A stretch of 64,000 nt of DNA. Source: Cynocephalus volans. Taxonomy: Eukaryota > Chordata > Mammalia > Dermoptera > Cynocephalidae. Positions 22,850 through 42,690 of the stretch are shown here, piece by piece (positions within the stretch are counted from its first letter, which is position 1; every line of letters begins with the position of its first letter). The position numbers were made by a program, and so were the translations under genes. The notes below the pieces were generated by a model. The model was not told the origin of the DNA. It saw only the letters and a list, made by a program, of their open reading frames with translations, and ran no database searches. Location: contig NC_084462.1 in assembly GCF_027409185.1 (NCBI RefSeq), positions 16,529,577-16,593,576 of the forward strand. The letters run 5' to 3'.

Positions 22850-24387
22850 GTAAGGCGGTAGGGGGGATTGGCTCAGGGCGGACCCCCATCACTGTCCCCA
22901 GCACAGGCATGAGAGGGATTCCTCCAAGCTTGGGCGCCTCTTCTTTCTGAGAGCTGCCCTTAGGATGTGTGGAAGGCAGCCTTGCTACCAGGAATAGGGT
23001 GGGGGCACTGTGGGCTGGGAGGAAGTTGTCAGCAGAAGAAGTGGGTGACAGAATTGGAGACTGTGGCCCCAGGGGACCCTGGCCCTGATGTGCAGGGAGA
23101 TGACTCCCAGCCTGAGGAGGTGGTAGGGGTGGGTGCCTGCCAGCCAGGGCTGCGTCCGTGTGTCCATAAGGCCCTGCTTCTGCATGAGCTCATCACTCCC
23201 AGCACCGGCCCTGGGCAGTGAACGGGGTGCTCCAGCTCTGAGGGTCTGTGCCCAGGGCTTGCCACCTCCTGGGCCATTTCAGCTTCTGTGACTAGGGTGT
23301 GCCTGCGGGCCAGCTGTGTCATCTTGGGGGCTCCTGGAAGCTGTATGCAGAGCTGAGGCTCTGTGCTTGGGTGGGCTGTGCACCTCCCAGCTTCTTCCGA
23401 GGTCCTTGTCAGCTCCATGGAGCCCTGTCTGGCCAGACCGTAGCTTTGCACTGATGGGTGCATGGAAGGAGTGAGGGAAGGGTGGGCTGCCGTGCCCTCC
23501 CATGGCTCACCCTAGAAGGGCTGGTTGAGCTCCTGTCGGTGTCAGGCTCCAGGCACTGGAGCTTCATAGCTGGTAGGACACATGCATTTCATGTCTTCAC
23601 AGAGCTTGGGAGGCCAACAGTAACTGGGTAGTTGCTGACATCACCACTGTCCTTCCTAAGGGAACAGCCATCAGGTCTTCCCTGTTCAAAGAGGGCACAG
23701 TGACAGTAGCTGCTGCCACATGGGCTGCCTATGTGCATGGTGCTGAGCAGCTCCATGGTACTGTCCCCACTCCCAGGAGCAGAAGGTGACATCCAGCCCC
23801 AGATAGAGGGCAGTGCAGGGTACTGATGGTCTTTGTGCTGCCAGAAACCAGGCCCTTGGTGACTGCAGTACTAGTTCTGGCATGGACACTTCGAGTTCTC
23901 CCCATGCCTCCCTGGCCCTCCCAGTGCTGACCCTGCACTGTGGTCCCTGCAGGTCAAGAAGGAGGTGGGCGAGAACGCCCCAGTGCTCAGTGATGATGAG
24001 CTGGTGTCCATGTCAGTGCGGGAGCTGAACCAGCACCTGCGGGGCCTCACCAAGGAGGAGGTGACCCGCCTGAAGCAGCGCCGACGCACACTCAAGAACC
24101 GCGGCTACGCCGCCAGCTGCCGCATCAAGCGGGTGACGCAAAAGGAGGAGCTGGAGCGGCAGCGGGTGGAGCTGCAGCAGGAGGTAGAGAAGCTGGCTCG
24201 TGAAAACAGCAGCATGCGGCTGGAGCTGGACGCCCTGCGCTCCAAGTACGAGGCCCTGCAGACCTTTGCGCGCACTGTGGCCCGCGGGCCTGTGGCACCC
24301 ACTAAGGTGGCCACCACCAGCGTCATCACCATTGTGAAGTCTGCTGAGATCTCCTCCACCTCTGTGCCCTTCTCAGCCGCGTCCTAG
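22814..24387 (+). CDS. MAFK: MafK, small Maf bZIP transcription factor (two coding exons)
   Basis: Coding exons 22814-22849 and 23953-24387 join in phase 0 to a 156-residue protein, the length of mammalian MafK. In order it has a short N-terminus with a VKKE sumoylation-type motif at 13-16, the extended homology region (about 22-50), and the basic region with [15 protein letters not shown] (55-69). The leucine zipper follows from about 77 to 115. The C-terminus VPFSAAS is a MafK signature from memory. There is no transactivation domain, as in all small Mafs. Known role: in the nucleus it pairs with NFE2, NRF1/2 or BACH proteins at Maf recognition elements, or represses as a homodimer. The ATG has G at -3. 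MafG and MafF differ in the N- and C-terminal text, so the paralogue call is secure. Confidence 0.97.
23953..24387 (+). CDS. MAFK: MAFK coding exon 2 (codons 13-156 and stop)
   Basis: The exon opens after CCCTGCAG with [10 protein letters not shown] and closes at the TAG at 24385-24387. It carries all of the DNA-binding and zipper regions in one exon, the usual small Maf arrangement. Confidence 0.97.
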   Translation, partial: VKKEVGENAPVLSDDELVSMSVRELNQHLRGLTKEEVTRLKQRRRTLKNRGYAASCRIKRVTQKEELERQRVELQQEVEKLARENSSMRLELDALRSKYEALQTFARTVARGPVAPTKVATTSVITIVKSAEISSTSVPFSAAS

Positions 24388-24557
24388 TGCTCATCAGGCA
24401 CTGGGGGGGGGAGCGGGGGACATGTCCCTCATGCCTGTCAGAGGGTCCCTGGGCCACAGACTCAACATCCAAATCAAAGTGCAGACCCCTACGGGGATGA
24501 GGGTGTAGGCGCAGGATGAAGAGTAGGCTCTTGTGAGCCCGAGTGCCGCAGCCATCT

Positions 24558-24636
24558 CACGCACGCGCACACACGTGCACACACACACACACACACATAC
24601 ACACACACACACTCTCTCTCACACACACTCTCACGC
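24558..24636. repeat. (CA)n microsatellite, imperfect
   Basis: This is an alternating CA run with CG, CT and CATA interruptions, inside the MAFK 3'UTR. Confidence 0.9.
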
Positions 24637-25066
24637 ATGCCCCGTCCCTTCTCCCTAGAAGATGTGTCTGTTTTTAGGAGTTGGTGTCTTGTACCCATGG
24701 GAGTCAGGAGACGTAGAGGGAAAGTCCTCAGAAGGTTCTGAATGCCTTCCCCTTTGGGGTCTGCTGGAAGAAACAGCCCCAGGAGTCAGGCTGCTGTGGC
24801 CTGAGTGGCGAGGGGCTCGTCTTTCACTCCTCTTGTGAGCATGTCAACACTTGTCCTGCTGTGGCCCACCAGCTGGTGCAGGAGCCCCTCTCACTGCCCT
24901 GACTGAGCTCCAGCTGCCCCAGGGAGGAGAGTGAATGGAGAACATGCAGGCAGCCCTGTTCTTCCGGTTGTCCCTGTGGAAATGCACTATGGCCTGCTTT
25001 AGCCCTTAGCGTGAGTCCTGTGCCCATGAAGCAGACATGGGAAGGGCTACCTGAGTGGGCCAGTTC

Positions 25067-25134
25067 TGTGTGTGTGCATTCACGTGTACACGTGTTTGTG
25101 CGTGTGCATGCATGTGTGTGTACATGTGTGCGTA
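25067..25134. repeat. (TG)n-rich imperfect microsatellite
   Basis: This is TG-rich sequence with a 14-bp perfect palindrome CACGTGTACACGTG at 25081-25094. It lies in the same 3'UTR as the CA run and in the complementary sense. Confidence 0.85.
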
Positions 25135-27467
25135 CAGCATCAGTGTGCCAGCAACACCAGGGGCCTTGGAGGAGCAGCTTGCCGGGTGGTCATGTGGGGA
25201 GAGCCTGTCCAGTTTTCATGGCAGAAAGAGTTGCATGTATGTTGTGAGGTTTGCCCTGTATTCTGGTGACCCAAGGAGGTCTCCCAGTGAGGCTCAGTAG
25301 CCACCTAGAGCCAGCTGCTCTGCTGCTGACCCACAAGCTTGTCCCATCAGTTGATGGAGAGCTGGGCTCGGGCTCAGTTTCCCCAGAGCTGCCTCTCTCC
25401 ACCTGTGCTCAGCATGGGGGAGAATGTGGAGGTCTTTTGGGGGGACTGCAGGGGGAGGCTGCTGCAGCCTAGGGAGGGGAGGGGAGGCCTTAGGGATGTC
25501 GATGCATGTGAAGGTGTGGAGGGGGAGGATGTTCTGTGTGGAGTGGGCCAGGAGCCTCCATGGTTCCTGCTGTTGGGGAGGAGGCGGGAGCAGTGCAGTG
25601 GGTCAGGTTGGAGTGGAGAGCCCTGGAGGGTCAGGAGCCCAGGATACAGTCCCTCTGGATGTGGAGGAGGCCTGCAGTGCAGCCTGCAGGGTCAGAGGGC
25701 ACCTCCAGAGGGGAGGTGGTTGGGCACTAGGCCGGGAAAGCCTCATGGACGTTCCTCCCGTATCCAGATCAACTGAGAGCACCTTGATGGGCTGTGGGTA
25801 CGAAGTTGGGGACTCTGCAACCTTGGTGCTTAATCATCGCCTGGAACCTTCACTGCTCTTTCTTCCTGGAGCTCTGAGCCACTGATGGTCTTGGTGATCC
25901 TTCTTGGGCTTCCTTTCCCTAGAGGGTTGCTGCAGGGGCCCCTCCTGTGTCTGTGGCCTCAGCAATGAGAGTGGGCGGTGGTTCTGGGGCCACTGTCTGG
26001 AGCTAGCTGGTGGGATGTGAGCCCCAAGTCCCGCCACTGGCTGGAAGCCACCATGTAGGCTGAGCAAAGGCAGTGCCCAGGCTCCAGCAATCTAGTTTTG
26101 GGTTCCCTCTTAGACTGCCCCTGCCCACCAATGAGACCCCAGCAGGCTGCAAAGCCCCCCCGCCACCCAGGGTGTTGGCTGCAACTGGAGGAGGGCAGGA
26201 ACAGACAGCCCCAAGGGCTGCGACTTGGTTCTGTGTCTACCGTTAGAAGTGAACAGAAAGCGTCTGGGTTTCTCTGGCGGCACTACCATGCAGCTGGTTA
26301 TTCTCTAGGCCCCGGAGGAGTGCTGCGCGTTAGGCCAGGCTGCAGCCCTGGCTGGTGCAGGGGGCGTGCGGATCCTTACAGAGCAAAAGGCCTGGATGTT
26401 TTTAAAAAAAGCTGTTGATACCATAGCCATGGTAGGTAATCCATATTGGATATCAATAAGGACCATGGGGAAATATTTAAAGAGAGAGAAAAAGAAAAAA
26501 TATATATATAATTATATACACATTTTATCGTACAGATTTTTCGTAACAATTTTTCTTTTCCAGTTTGATACTGTAAATGATTATTAGAGCAGAGCCACAT
26601 TGGACAGGTGGGTGGGAGTGAGTCGCTGTGCTTCCTGGCTGCTGCAAGTCGGCCACTCTGAGGAAGGAGGCCTGGCTGCTCACTGCCTCTGCTTGGTCCT
26701 CATCTGACAGCGCTGGGCACTCTGGGCCTGGGAAGTGAGGCCTGGCCCAGGGGCCACGCAGCCCCACCCCAGCAGGTGTCCTGCTTGTCAGCTGGGCCCT
26801 CCCGGACAGGCCACAGTGGGTTGCAAGTTGTGTACAGCCCTGGAGCTCTCCCCATCTTGTGGGATGCAGGCAGGTAGCTGCCTGTCGCTGTTGGTTGCTG
26901 CCTGCTCCTGGCCTGCGGTGCTTTGCTGGAGAGGGGGCTCCTTGCCTTTGGCCTACAAGGTGGATGAGGCTGCGGTCACCACCAGGGGGAGGCCTCTGCC
27001 TGGGCCCCACTCACAAGGAGCAGGCTAGGGAAAGAAGACAGGCACGTTTTGCTTTTCTTTTCAAATCATTGAAATTTCATTGTCACAATTTAATATATGG
27101 TTTTTTTTTTTTTTTTTAATTTAAGAAAAAAGACAAAGACTTCTGTCTCGTGGGTTTGTTTTGCATCTCTGTGCCTCAGACTTCCCAAAGAAAGCAGATC
27201 TCTGCTTTTTCAAAGGCGTTAGGGACCCTCCGTTCGCCATGTCTCGGCACCAGTTTATCCTGGCCTCTGTGCTACTTGGCAGTTTCATTTCAATATTTAT
27301 TTTTGTGCTGCTTTTTATCATGACATAAATTATTGAGAAGAGATCACATGTGGACCCTTGTCTGTGGTGCGTGCCCTGAGCTTGCGCCACACCCTGTTCC
27401 CGTCTCATGGCCACCACCTAATTTATTGCTGTACATCTTGCTGCTGTGACTGCTTTTGTACCTTTGC

Positions 27468-27473
27468 AATAAA
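27468..27473 (+). terminator. MAFK: MAFK polyadenylation signal AATAAA
   Basis: Canonical hexamer in TTTGCAATAAAGAATTTT. It is followed within 25-40 bases by CTTGTTGTGTAGTTAG, a GT-rich downstream element. This sets the end of the transcript near 27490. Confidence 0.8.
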
Positions 27474-27490
27474 GAATTTTCTGGTTTCAG

Positions 27491-30400
27491 ATCCTTCTTG
27501 TTGTGTAGTTAGTGCCTTGGGTGGTGGCTTCCTTGGACCAAGAACCCCCATCCTGGAGGCTGTTAGGGTATGCTGGGACCCTGGGCTGCACCTCCTGCCC
27601 CCATCACCAGAGGTTGCACGTGGGAGAGTTAGGGTCAGGGTCCAGGCTGCCAGCCTGTGACCCTGTAACATTGGGACAGCTATGGGGCAGTGGTCAGTAT
27701 GGCAGAAGGTGGGCTTACTATTTCTGCCTCTGGTTCATGGGCTCACTTTATCTGCCCTCCCCAGAAGCTTCCGGGAAGTCAATGCAGCCTCTCCTTTCCA
27801 GCTGGAAGTAGCAGAGACCAGTGGGGTCGTAAGCCACCCCGCTTCCTGAGCAGGATGCACTCCCATTGCCAGTTAGGCCCCTCACCTAGTGTTGTCGGGG
27901 TGGGGCTCTAAGACGAGCCTGAAGGAAATTGAGGGAGAGGCAGGGGTCTGTTAGGGGGCAGAGAGCAAAACCCTTGCACTGTGGCCTAAAGTAAGCAGAC
28001 TCTCTGAAAAACCAAGGGCCTGGCTAGATCCAGGGCCTAACAGGCTGGTCCTAAGTGTGTAGAGATCTGCTTTATGGGGGGGTTCTAAAACCTGCCAGCC
28101 TTCCTGTCCCACCTTCCGACCTGAGCTGACCAAGGTAGGAGTATACTTTGGTGCTAGACCACTTAAGGTTGAAATCCCGACTCTTAACTTCTTTGTGATT
28201 TTGGGCCTGTTCCTTGCCCTCTGCAAGCCCCGAGTTTCCTTCTGTAAATCGGAGTTGAGTCTGTGCTGGGGCTGCAGCAGCCCCAAGCTGGTGCCACCAG
28301 CAATGACAACAATAGGTGTTCTCTCCAGTTAAGCCAGGCCTCCCTGCAGCCAACCCTGGGGACCCTTGCCCCTGGCCTGCTCCTCCTACAGGAGCCGGGT
28401 GCCCCAGATCAGCATCAAGCTGGTGCATGTGAACTGGGGTGCACAGAACAGCCCAGTGTTGGGCTCCTGGAGGCTACGGACAGACAGGGAAATTTTTAAA
28501 GGAGACCCTGGGTGACCTGTCCAGGCCACCCAGCCAGGACCCCTCAGAGCTTCCACCCTTTCGTGTGAATTGCTGGGGATTTTCAAGTGGGCCATTTCAC
28601 AGATGGGAACACTGAGGCCAAGACAAGTTAGATAATGGCAGGAGCACCAGGCCAAGACAAGCTAGCTCCTGCCTGCTTTGCGGCCCACTCCTCTGACCCT
28701 GTGGGGTGGGACCTTTAATTGGGGAGCCCCTCTTCTTCGTCAGAGATGATGAGACTTAACAACTCTGTCTCCTCTTTCCCTTCCTCCATCGTGTGTACTC
28801 ACATACCGCCTTAGGAAGGCAAGACAAACGCAGCCTGGACAGCTCCTGATCTACTCTGTGGCTGTGTTCCATGGGGCAGGAGCCACAGGCACCATGTTCA
28901 GCCCTTACGGCTTTATCTTGTAGGAGGAAAGGCCTGATGCTCAGGGTGGTGTCTGTGGAGGAGCAAGTGGCCAGGTGGAGAGAGTGGCCTTTGTGGAGTC
29001 AGCCCACCTGTGTCCAAGCTGGCTCTGGCCAGCTGTGACTTCAGGCAACTTGCTCCCCGTCTCTGGCCTCAGTCACCTTTCCTGGGGCTTCATGAGAAGT
29101 AAGTGTATGTTGGGTTCCTGGCACTGTCCTTGGCATATGCGAGTGGGTGCTGGGTCGATGCCAACTTCTTCTGCCTCCCCAAAGCTCAGGCCTGGGGTGC
29201 TGCTCAGCCTGTCCTGTGCCGCCATGGCCCTGCAGCCTGCAACCCACACAGTGTTTGGGTTTCCAGAAGGGGCCCTTTCCCACTTGCTCTCCGTGCACAC
29301 AGCTTTGGGCAACTCAGGTCCCAAGGGGGTGACGGCCTCTAGGGCAAGGGCTGGCACCCCAGGGTCTGGCAAGGACACCAGAGAAGCCTCGCATGAGCTC
29401 AGCAAAACCTAGCACCCGCTTCTCCTCCACAGCCTCCAGAAAACCTCCCTCCCGGTCAGCAGTTCCCTGGAGAACGCCGTGCCCCCTCTCAAACCTGCTG
29501 AGTGAGGCATGGGGGCCTGGCCACGGGAGCTGCCCATGAGGCTGCCAGCTGCAGAGGGCACGATAGGGCAGGTGGGGGTCTTTGCAGCTGAATGCAGGGA
29601 GGAGCTCAGCCTATCTTATCAGGCAGCTGGACTGGGCCCTGGAGAGGCTGCTGGCCTTGAGTCCTCCATGTCCCCAGGCACAGGGAGCAAGAGGGCAGGG
29701 GAGTGGCCCCAACTCTGGGCCAGACACCGCTGGTCAGTTCCTGCCTTGTTGAGTCTCTCCAAGATCCTGGGCATGTTTCCCTCTTTCCTTGTTTGCCTGT
29801 GGGAGCAGCAGCCAGGCTACAGGGGAGGGAGCTGCCATCCCTGGGTAGTGCTCGCTGGGCCTTCCTGTCTGCTGTGCCTGCCTGGCCAGCCGGGCCCTGG
29901 CTCCCCACAGACAGTCCCTGAGCTCCCCAGGCCCAGCCCACCTCTCCTGCACCTGCCCCCAACCCCATGCCCCTGTGCTGTGGGCCCCAGACACACAGAA
30001 CTGACCCAGACTTGCACACCAGGCTGCAAACCCTGCATCACCTCTACCTGTCATGCCCCAATGTGGTGACACTGCCTCATCCCAAGGCCCAACTACAAGT
30101 CCTCTAGGAGGCCTTCCTCAGTCCCCCGGGCTGCTTTGTCTTCTCCTGTGCTTCCAAGGGTATCGGCCCCTCCACCTTGCTGAGGGCAGGGGCTGTGTCT
30201 CAGGCTCAGCTCTTCTGGAACTCTGGGCCCCGCCTGGCACACGGAGGAAGAGAAGGAAGAGAGAAGCAAGCTCCCAGGTAGGAACTCCCTGTGTCCCGTG
30301 GCCTCATCCACCCACTGCAGGGGGATGGGGCTGGCATGAGGCCCATTTTACTGAGGAAGCTGAGGCTCCGAGGTGGGTGGCGACTGCTTCGGCTCTCACA

Positions 30401-30600
30401 GGTGGCACAGGGTCGGGCATCTAATCTCAAAGTCCGTGCTCTTTGCCCTGCACTGCTCTGAGCAATGCTGTGGCTGGCTGCCCAGGCAGGGACCTTTCCC
30501 CCAACACTCAGATTCAGAACAATGGGCCTCATTTGACCACCCCACTGTGGCCCATCACTCAGGATACTGGTCCTGCAGGAACAGAAGCCAGTCGAGCCAT
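27491..30600. other. Gap between convergent MAFK and TMEM184A, no gene seen
   Basis: This is GC-rich unique sequence with scattered short MIR-like blocks (for example TTTCACAGATGGGAACACTGAGGC near 28595). The frames present are short and overlapping and lack any recognisable domain. Confidence 0.55.
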
Positions 30601-31315
30601 TAGAAAATCCAAGGGGTTTATATATAAATAAGAGTGAATCCCTGGGAAGCAGCACATGGCTCACAAGCCTTCCACATAACACTGGAGGTTCTGTGCCAAT
30701 AGGCCCCTGGCATATCCTGGACCACACCAGGCACACCCTCCCCTGTGTGGGGGGCCTCGCCAGGGCTCCCCTGTGGCTGGAGTGTGGGTGGAGCAGGGCC
30801 CTTCTCCCATGTGCCCAAGACGGCCACAGCCAGGCTCAGCTGAGAGTCATCTTCCTGCCCCGGCCAGCCTGTGTGGCTCCCGCACGCAGCTCCTGTGCCA
30901 ACTCAGTGCTGGGCTGCCCCGCTCCCCCAGCCATCCCTCCCTCAGCTGCCCAGCCTGGGATCTGCCCTTCAGTCTGTCTGTGGAAGGAGGAGCCAACTCC
31001 CCTGGGCCCATGCAGCCAAGACCTCAGCAGCCACCTGGAGCTGAGAGCCAGGTGAGCCCAGTGGATTCCCAGCCTTGTCCAGTTTCCTCAGGTGCCTTCT
31101 CCTGGGGCTCTGGCCCTGGGCCCCTGGCAGGGCCGAGAGTGCCCTGATCCACGGGCTGGAGGTAGGATGGGACCTGCACTCCATGGGCCTCATAGGTGGC
31201 TCTTGGGAGAGGCTTGACCTTTGGCAAGAGGGTTGGTGGGTGGGGAGCCCTGTTTCTTTCCAGAGACCTGGGCAACCTGGGTCCCCAGCCAGGTGGTGGC
31301 AACCTCGAGGCCCTC
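30600..31315 (-). other. TMEM184A: TMEM184A 3'UTR (extent uncertain)
   Basis: The stop codon is at 31316-31318. Downstream on the minus strand there is no AATAAA for 700 bases. An AT-rich island at 30612-30632 contains the variant TATAAA (complement of TTTATA at about 30618), which could serve as the polyadenylation signal. The end is a guess. Confidence 0.3.
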
Positions 31316-38851
<7,536 letters not shown>

Positions 38852-39709
38852 TCAGGCAGCAGGAAGCAGCCCAGCGAGGGGAGGGAGATGGAGTGAGGAC
38901 GGGGGCTGAGGCTGAGCCAGGGATGCCGGGAGTGGGCTCTGCCATGCCATGCCCACCACAGAGCTTCCGACCTGGCATGGCTGGGAGGCAAATCTCTGCC
39001 TGGCCATTGTCCCTGGTAGACCTTCCCTGGCACTCCTGGGCCTGCCCTGGGCATAGGGGCATCCCGGGATGAGGGCCTGCCTATGGTCACCACTCCCCTC
39101 GTGGGAATTTTGGTCTGACCATCACACCCATTGCCTGACCCTGAGCAGCCCTCAGTGCCCTCAATGCTCAGGACCAGCCCCAAGGCCCGGCTCCCTCCCT
39201 GCCTGGGGCTTAGCCTCCTGGGCTCAGATATCAGCTACCTATGGCCTGGGGAGGTCCCCACCTCAGTTTCTCCTCTGTAAAACAAACTTCCACCTCTTGC
39301 CATGAGCTTGCGGGAAGCCTGCTTTGTAGGGGCCCAAGATTATCTTCCAGCCAGGTCTGAGAGAGTTGGGGGAGCCCTTCTTGTCCTGCCTGCCCAAGGG
39401 GTCTGGGGGGAAGGCCCAGATAGACACTGGCTGCAGCAGCAGATTGGGGGGCAAGGGAGTGCAGCCCGCCCACCATGCTGGCCCCTGCCCAGTACTCACT
39501 GGTTCCCTGGGATCTGCTTGACCCCGTCTGGGTGTCCAGCTTTACCATGGGTCCCTTGACCACCCTGTGCCTGTTCTTTAACCCTGGATGTCTGCTCTTC
39601 AGTCTCATGCCAAACTGCTGGGGTACTGGGTACATCCCTTTTCCCATGCAGGCAGCCCTGTCTGCCTCCTCGCCTCCCTCTGGCCACAGTCACAGGGCCC
39701 AGTACTTAC

Positions 39710-39760
39710 CTCTGTGGGCAGGAAGCTCCTTAGCCTAGCTCTGGGAGGCCCTGCCTCCGG
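39710..39760 (-). other. TMEM184A: Candidate TMEM184A 5' noncoding exon (donor only)
   Basis: On the minus strand a consensus donor CCACAGAG/GTAAGTACTG lies at 39710/39709. Splicing it to 38815 would place GAG before the ATG, giving G at -3. A weaker alternative donor, AACCA/GTGAGTACTG, is at 39500/39499. The 5' end of the exon and the start site are not visible; no strong CpG island is present here. Confidence 0.35.
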
Positions 39761-42529
39761 GGGAGCCTGGCTGGTCGTTCATGTGGCCACGTGGCCCCCT
39801 CTGGCGACCCCACTGGGGATGGGGCAAGACCACTATCTGGAGGGCTGTACCAGGCCCAAGCAGCCACCACCTCACCTGCCCAGTGGCCCACCTGAGCTCC
39901 AGGCTGCAGGGAGAGGCCAAGGAGTGGGGAAGGTGAGGGGGGCGGAGCAGAGGCCTGTCCCCTCCCCTGTCGACACTCTATCCCTCCCGGTTGTTTGCTC
40001 AGCGGCAGCTGGCTCCCAGGAACCTGCTGGCCGCCAGGTGCCATTATCTGCCTGCTCCAGATGGCCAGGAAGCTGCTGCCTGCAGGGACAGGTGGGAGGG
40101 GGCTGTGGTGGGCCAAGGTGGGCCATGCCGGGCTGGAGAGGAGAGAATGGGAGCTAACAGGTACAGGGTTTCTTTTGGGGATGATGAAAAAGTTGTGGAA
40201 CTAGATAGAGGTGGTGGCTGCATAACATTGTGGATTACTTACTGCCACTAAAGTGTTCACTTAAAAATGGGTAAATTTATGTTATGTGAATTTCAATTGA
40301 ATTTAAAAAATACACCGGGCCCCAAGAGGTGTGTTGGAAATGTTTCTTTTTTTGAGGGGGGCAGGGAGAAAGTGACAGACTGGGCCTAGTTGGGGTCTGG
40401 CAGTGGGGCTGGAGGGGCCTGACTCACCCTGCCCATGGTAACCCCAATACCAGAGGCCCCTGAAGAGGGGCTCGGCCGACCCTGGCTCTGGGAGGGGGAG
40501 TTAGGGGGCCATCAGCCCATCTCTCAGCCCTGTTCTGGTTACACAAGGGTTCGTGCTGCCGTAGGCGCCGTTACGAAATGCCTGTTCTGTGCCTGTAAGG
40601 GGCCACACATTTCCCGTCCTTTGTGCCACCCGACCCTCCCAGCAGCCATGGGCAAACAGAGGTCAAGGCCAGAATTACTGGAACTATTGTTTCTCTTTTA
40701 AAGATCAGGACCAGGGTTCATGGGGCTCATCAAGGTATTCTACACCCCCAGGGCTGAGGCCCATCACCCCCGGGAACACCCCTCCACCCACACCCTGCCT
40801 GCACCTGACCTCCCGGCTGTGTTGGCCCTGGACCCACACGCTCCTGCACCCCAGGCCCAGGCCCTACTCTGAGCACTGCCTGCTCCCCTGCCTGGACCTT
40901 TGGCACCAACTTTTCCCCTAGGTAACTCTTCATCCCTCAGTCTCAGATGTCACCTTAGAAATGAACACACCCTCTGTCCCATCACCCTCTTTAAATTCAT
41001 CTGAAAGTCCCGTCCCCCTGTTTGTGCTTGCTGTCTGCCTCCCTCAGCAGGAGCTTCTGGAACCAAATGTTGTGCCCCAGTTTGTACTATGGTGTGGTGA
41101 ACACATGTCCTGCTGGGTGGGTAGCCCACTGGTGGGGGGCTCCCACCCTGCCCAGGCAGGGGTGGCAGGTGGAGGTCTACAACTTCTGCAGCCAAAGAAT
41201 CCCTAAGCTTCCCACTGTGGTCCACAGTGCCCCGTGGCCTGCAGAAGCGTCGGCTCAGTGTGTGGAGACAGTACTCTCTGGCCATGGGTGTTGTAACCAT
41301 CACCATGAATGATTATGAAGGCAAGAACTGGCATTGCCCATAAGTGACAATGGCTCAGGGACTTTGAAGGGTGAAGACTCCAAAGTCAGGACATGGACAG
41401 GGCTGGAAGATACCCAGTAATCACTTCATCCAACCCACTCATGCTACAGGTGGGGAAACTGAGGCCCCAGCCCCTTCCTGTTTTGTTTCTAGCCCTCAGC
41501 ACAAGATGAGGCCTCAGAGTCTTCCCCAGGCCAATGGTGGGAATGACTGGCTGTCCAGCAGGAAGCACTAGAGTTAGATGTCAGAAGGACTTCCCTAGCT
41601 AGTCACCAGGGCTAGGCTTCCGGGAGGGCTTTGAGAGGCTTTGGGGAGGCTCAAGGCCTGGACCCTAGATTCAGACCTAATGACTTCCAAAGCACTGCCT
41701 TTTCTTCAGAGGCAGATCCCCCTGTGGGAAAAGGCAGCACTTTCTAACAAGGTCAGTTGGCACTGGGAGGGGAGTCCTGGTGATCACCCCAGGCCACAGC
41801 TCTGCCAGTGGCAAGTGTGGGTGAGGGGACTTTGGCATCAGCCTGAGCTGGCTCATAGCCTCTGAGGGTCTGTGATTCTTGGGAAGCCCCTTCCGCCAGG
41901 GCTGCTCCCTTGCTCTGATGGTGGAGGCCAGGTCCAGGGTCACTTCTGGGTTGTTCCCCAGATGTCATACCCTCGTATGTTCTTGTTTAGGCACTGCCTT
42001 CAGGAAGACCTCCAGAGAGCCCAGGCTGTGGCTACCCACTCCAGAACCTCTCGCACACTCTGGGAAACAACTTTGCCTCACGACACAGTACCTCCCCTCC
42101 TCCCAGCACTAGGCATTGCAGGCATTTTATAAACCTGGGACTCTTAAAAGGGGCGAGGCCTTCTGCCATCTCCACCTACCATTCTTTCTCTTTCTGACTG
42201 GGTCACTCCCAGAGACAGCCTCAGTCCTCAGCCTTTGTCCGGTCCATGGCCGTGGCCACCCTGGTAGGCCCTTTTGCTTCTCTGGGCCTCTGCTCTCTCA
42301 TTTGCAAAATGAGTCTAGTCCTAGGCCAGCCAAAGCAGGAGTTGGGTAAATGTTGGCCTGCCAGCCCCTCCTCTGGGCCACACACCCCACTTGGCTTGCT
42401 TCTGTCTTCCCCACCCAGGCTCTGTCCCCATCCACACATCCAGGCAGGGACCAGCCACTACCAGGCTTCCCACCAGACCCCTGTCCAACAGGCTCCTGTT
42501 TACCTAGCAAGACAAACACTTTGGAGTTT

Positions 42530-42690
42530 TTAGGATTTCCTGGGTGCAAATCCTAGCTCTGCCGTTCCCTGGTTTGTGTCCCTGAGCCCCAGTGTCCCCA
42601 CTGCAAAATGGGAGCAGTAATGCTTGCCTCGCAGGGCTGCTGAGAGGACACAGTGAGATACAGAACACATGCATACAGCAGGTGCTGAAC
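42530..42690 (-). repeat. MIR, antisense
   Basis: It reads GGTGCAAATCCTAGCTCTGC, CCCCACTGCAAAATGGGAG, CTCGCAGGGCTGCTGAGAGG and CAGGTGCTGAACAATTA in order, the reverse complement of MIR. Confidence 0.65.

Larger units (their letters stand above)
22770..27490 (+). other. MAFK: MAFK exons 2 and 3 with the 3'UTR (transcribed 3' part of the gene)
   Basis: The acceptor TTTTTCTAG at 22761-22769 opens exon 2, which holds 44 bases of 5'UTR and the first 12 codons and ends at 22849. Exon 3 starts at 23953 after CCCTGCAG. The 3'UTR runs from 24388 to about 27490, where an AATAAA is followed by GT-rich sequence. A second possible acceptor just before the ATG (CTGTGCCCAG at 22801-22810) has a poorer pyrimidine tract. 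Confidence 0.75.
24388..27490 (+). other. MAFK: MAFK 3'UTR
   Basis: This is about 3.1 kb with no open gene. It contains a CA-rich repeat (24558-24636), a TG-rich repeat (25067-25134), a very AT-rich segment (about 26400-26585) and T-rich, ATTTA-containing sequence near 27090-27320. The last two resemble AU-rich stability elements. An AATAAA ends it. No canonical AATAAA was noticed earlier, although shorter forms by alternative polyadenylation cannot be excluded. Confidence 0.7.

Noticed and set aside
25339-25885. Frames of 145-153 codons in the MAFK 3'UTR
   Set aside because: They overlap one another in different frames, are Gly/Trp/Arg-rich and lie between the MAFK stop and its polyadenylation signal.
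29509-30069. A frame of 186 codons between MAFK and TMEM184A
   Set aside because: It is GC-driven, has overlapping frames on the other strand and shows no domain, splice or promoter signs.
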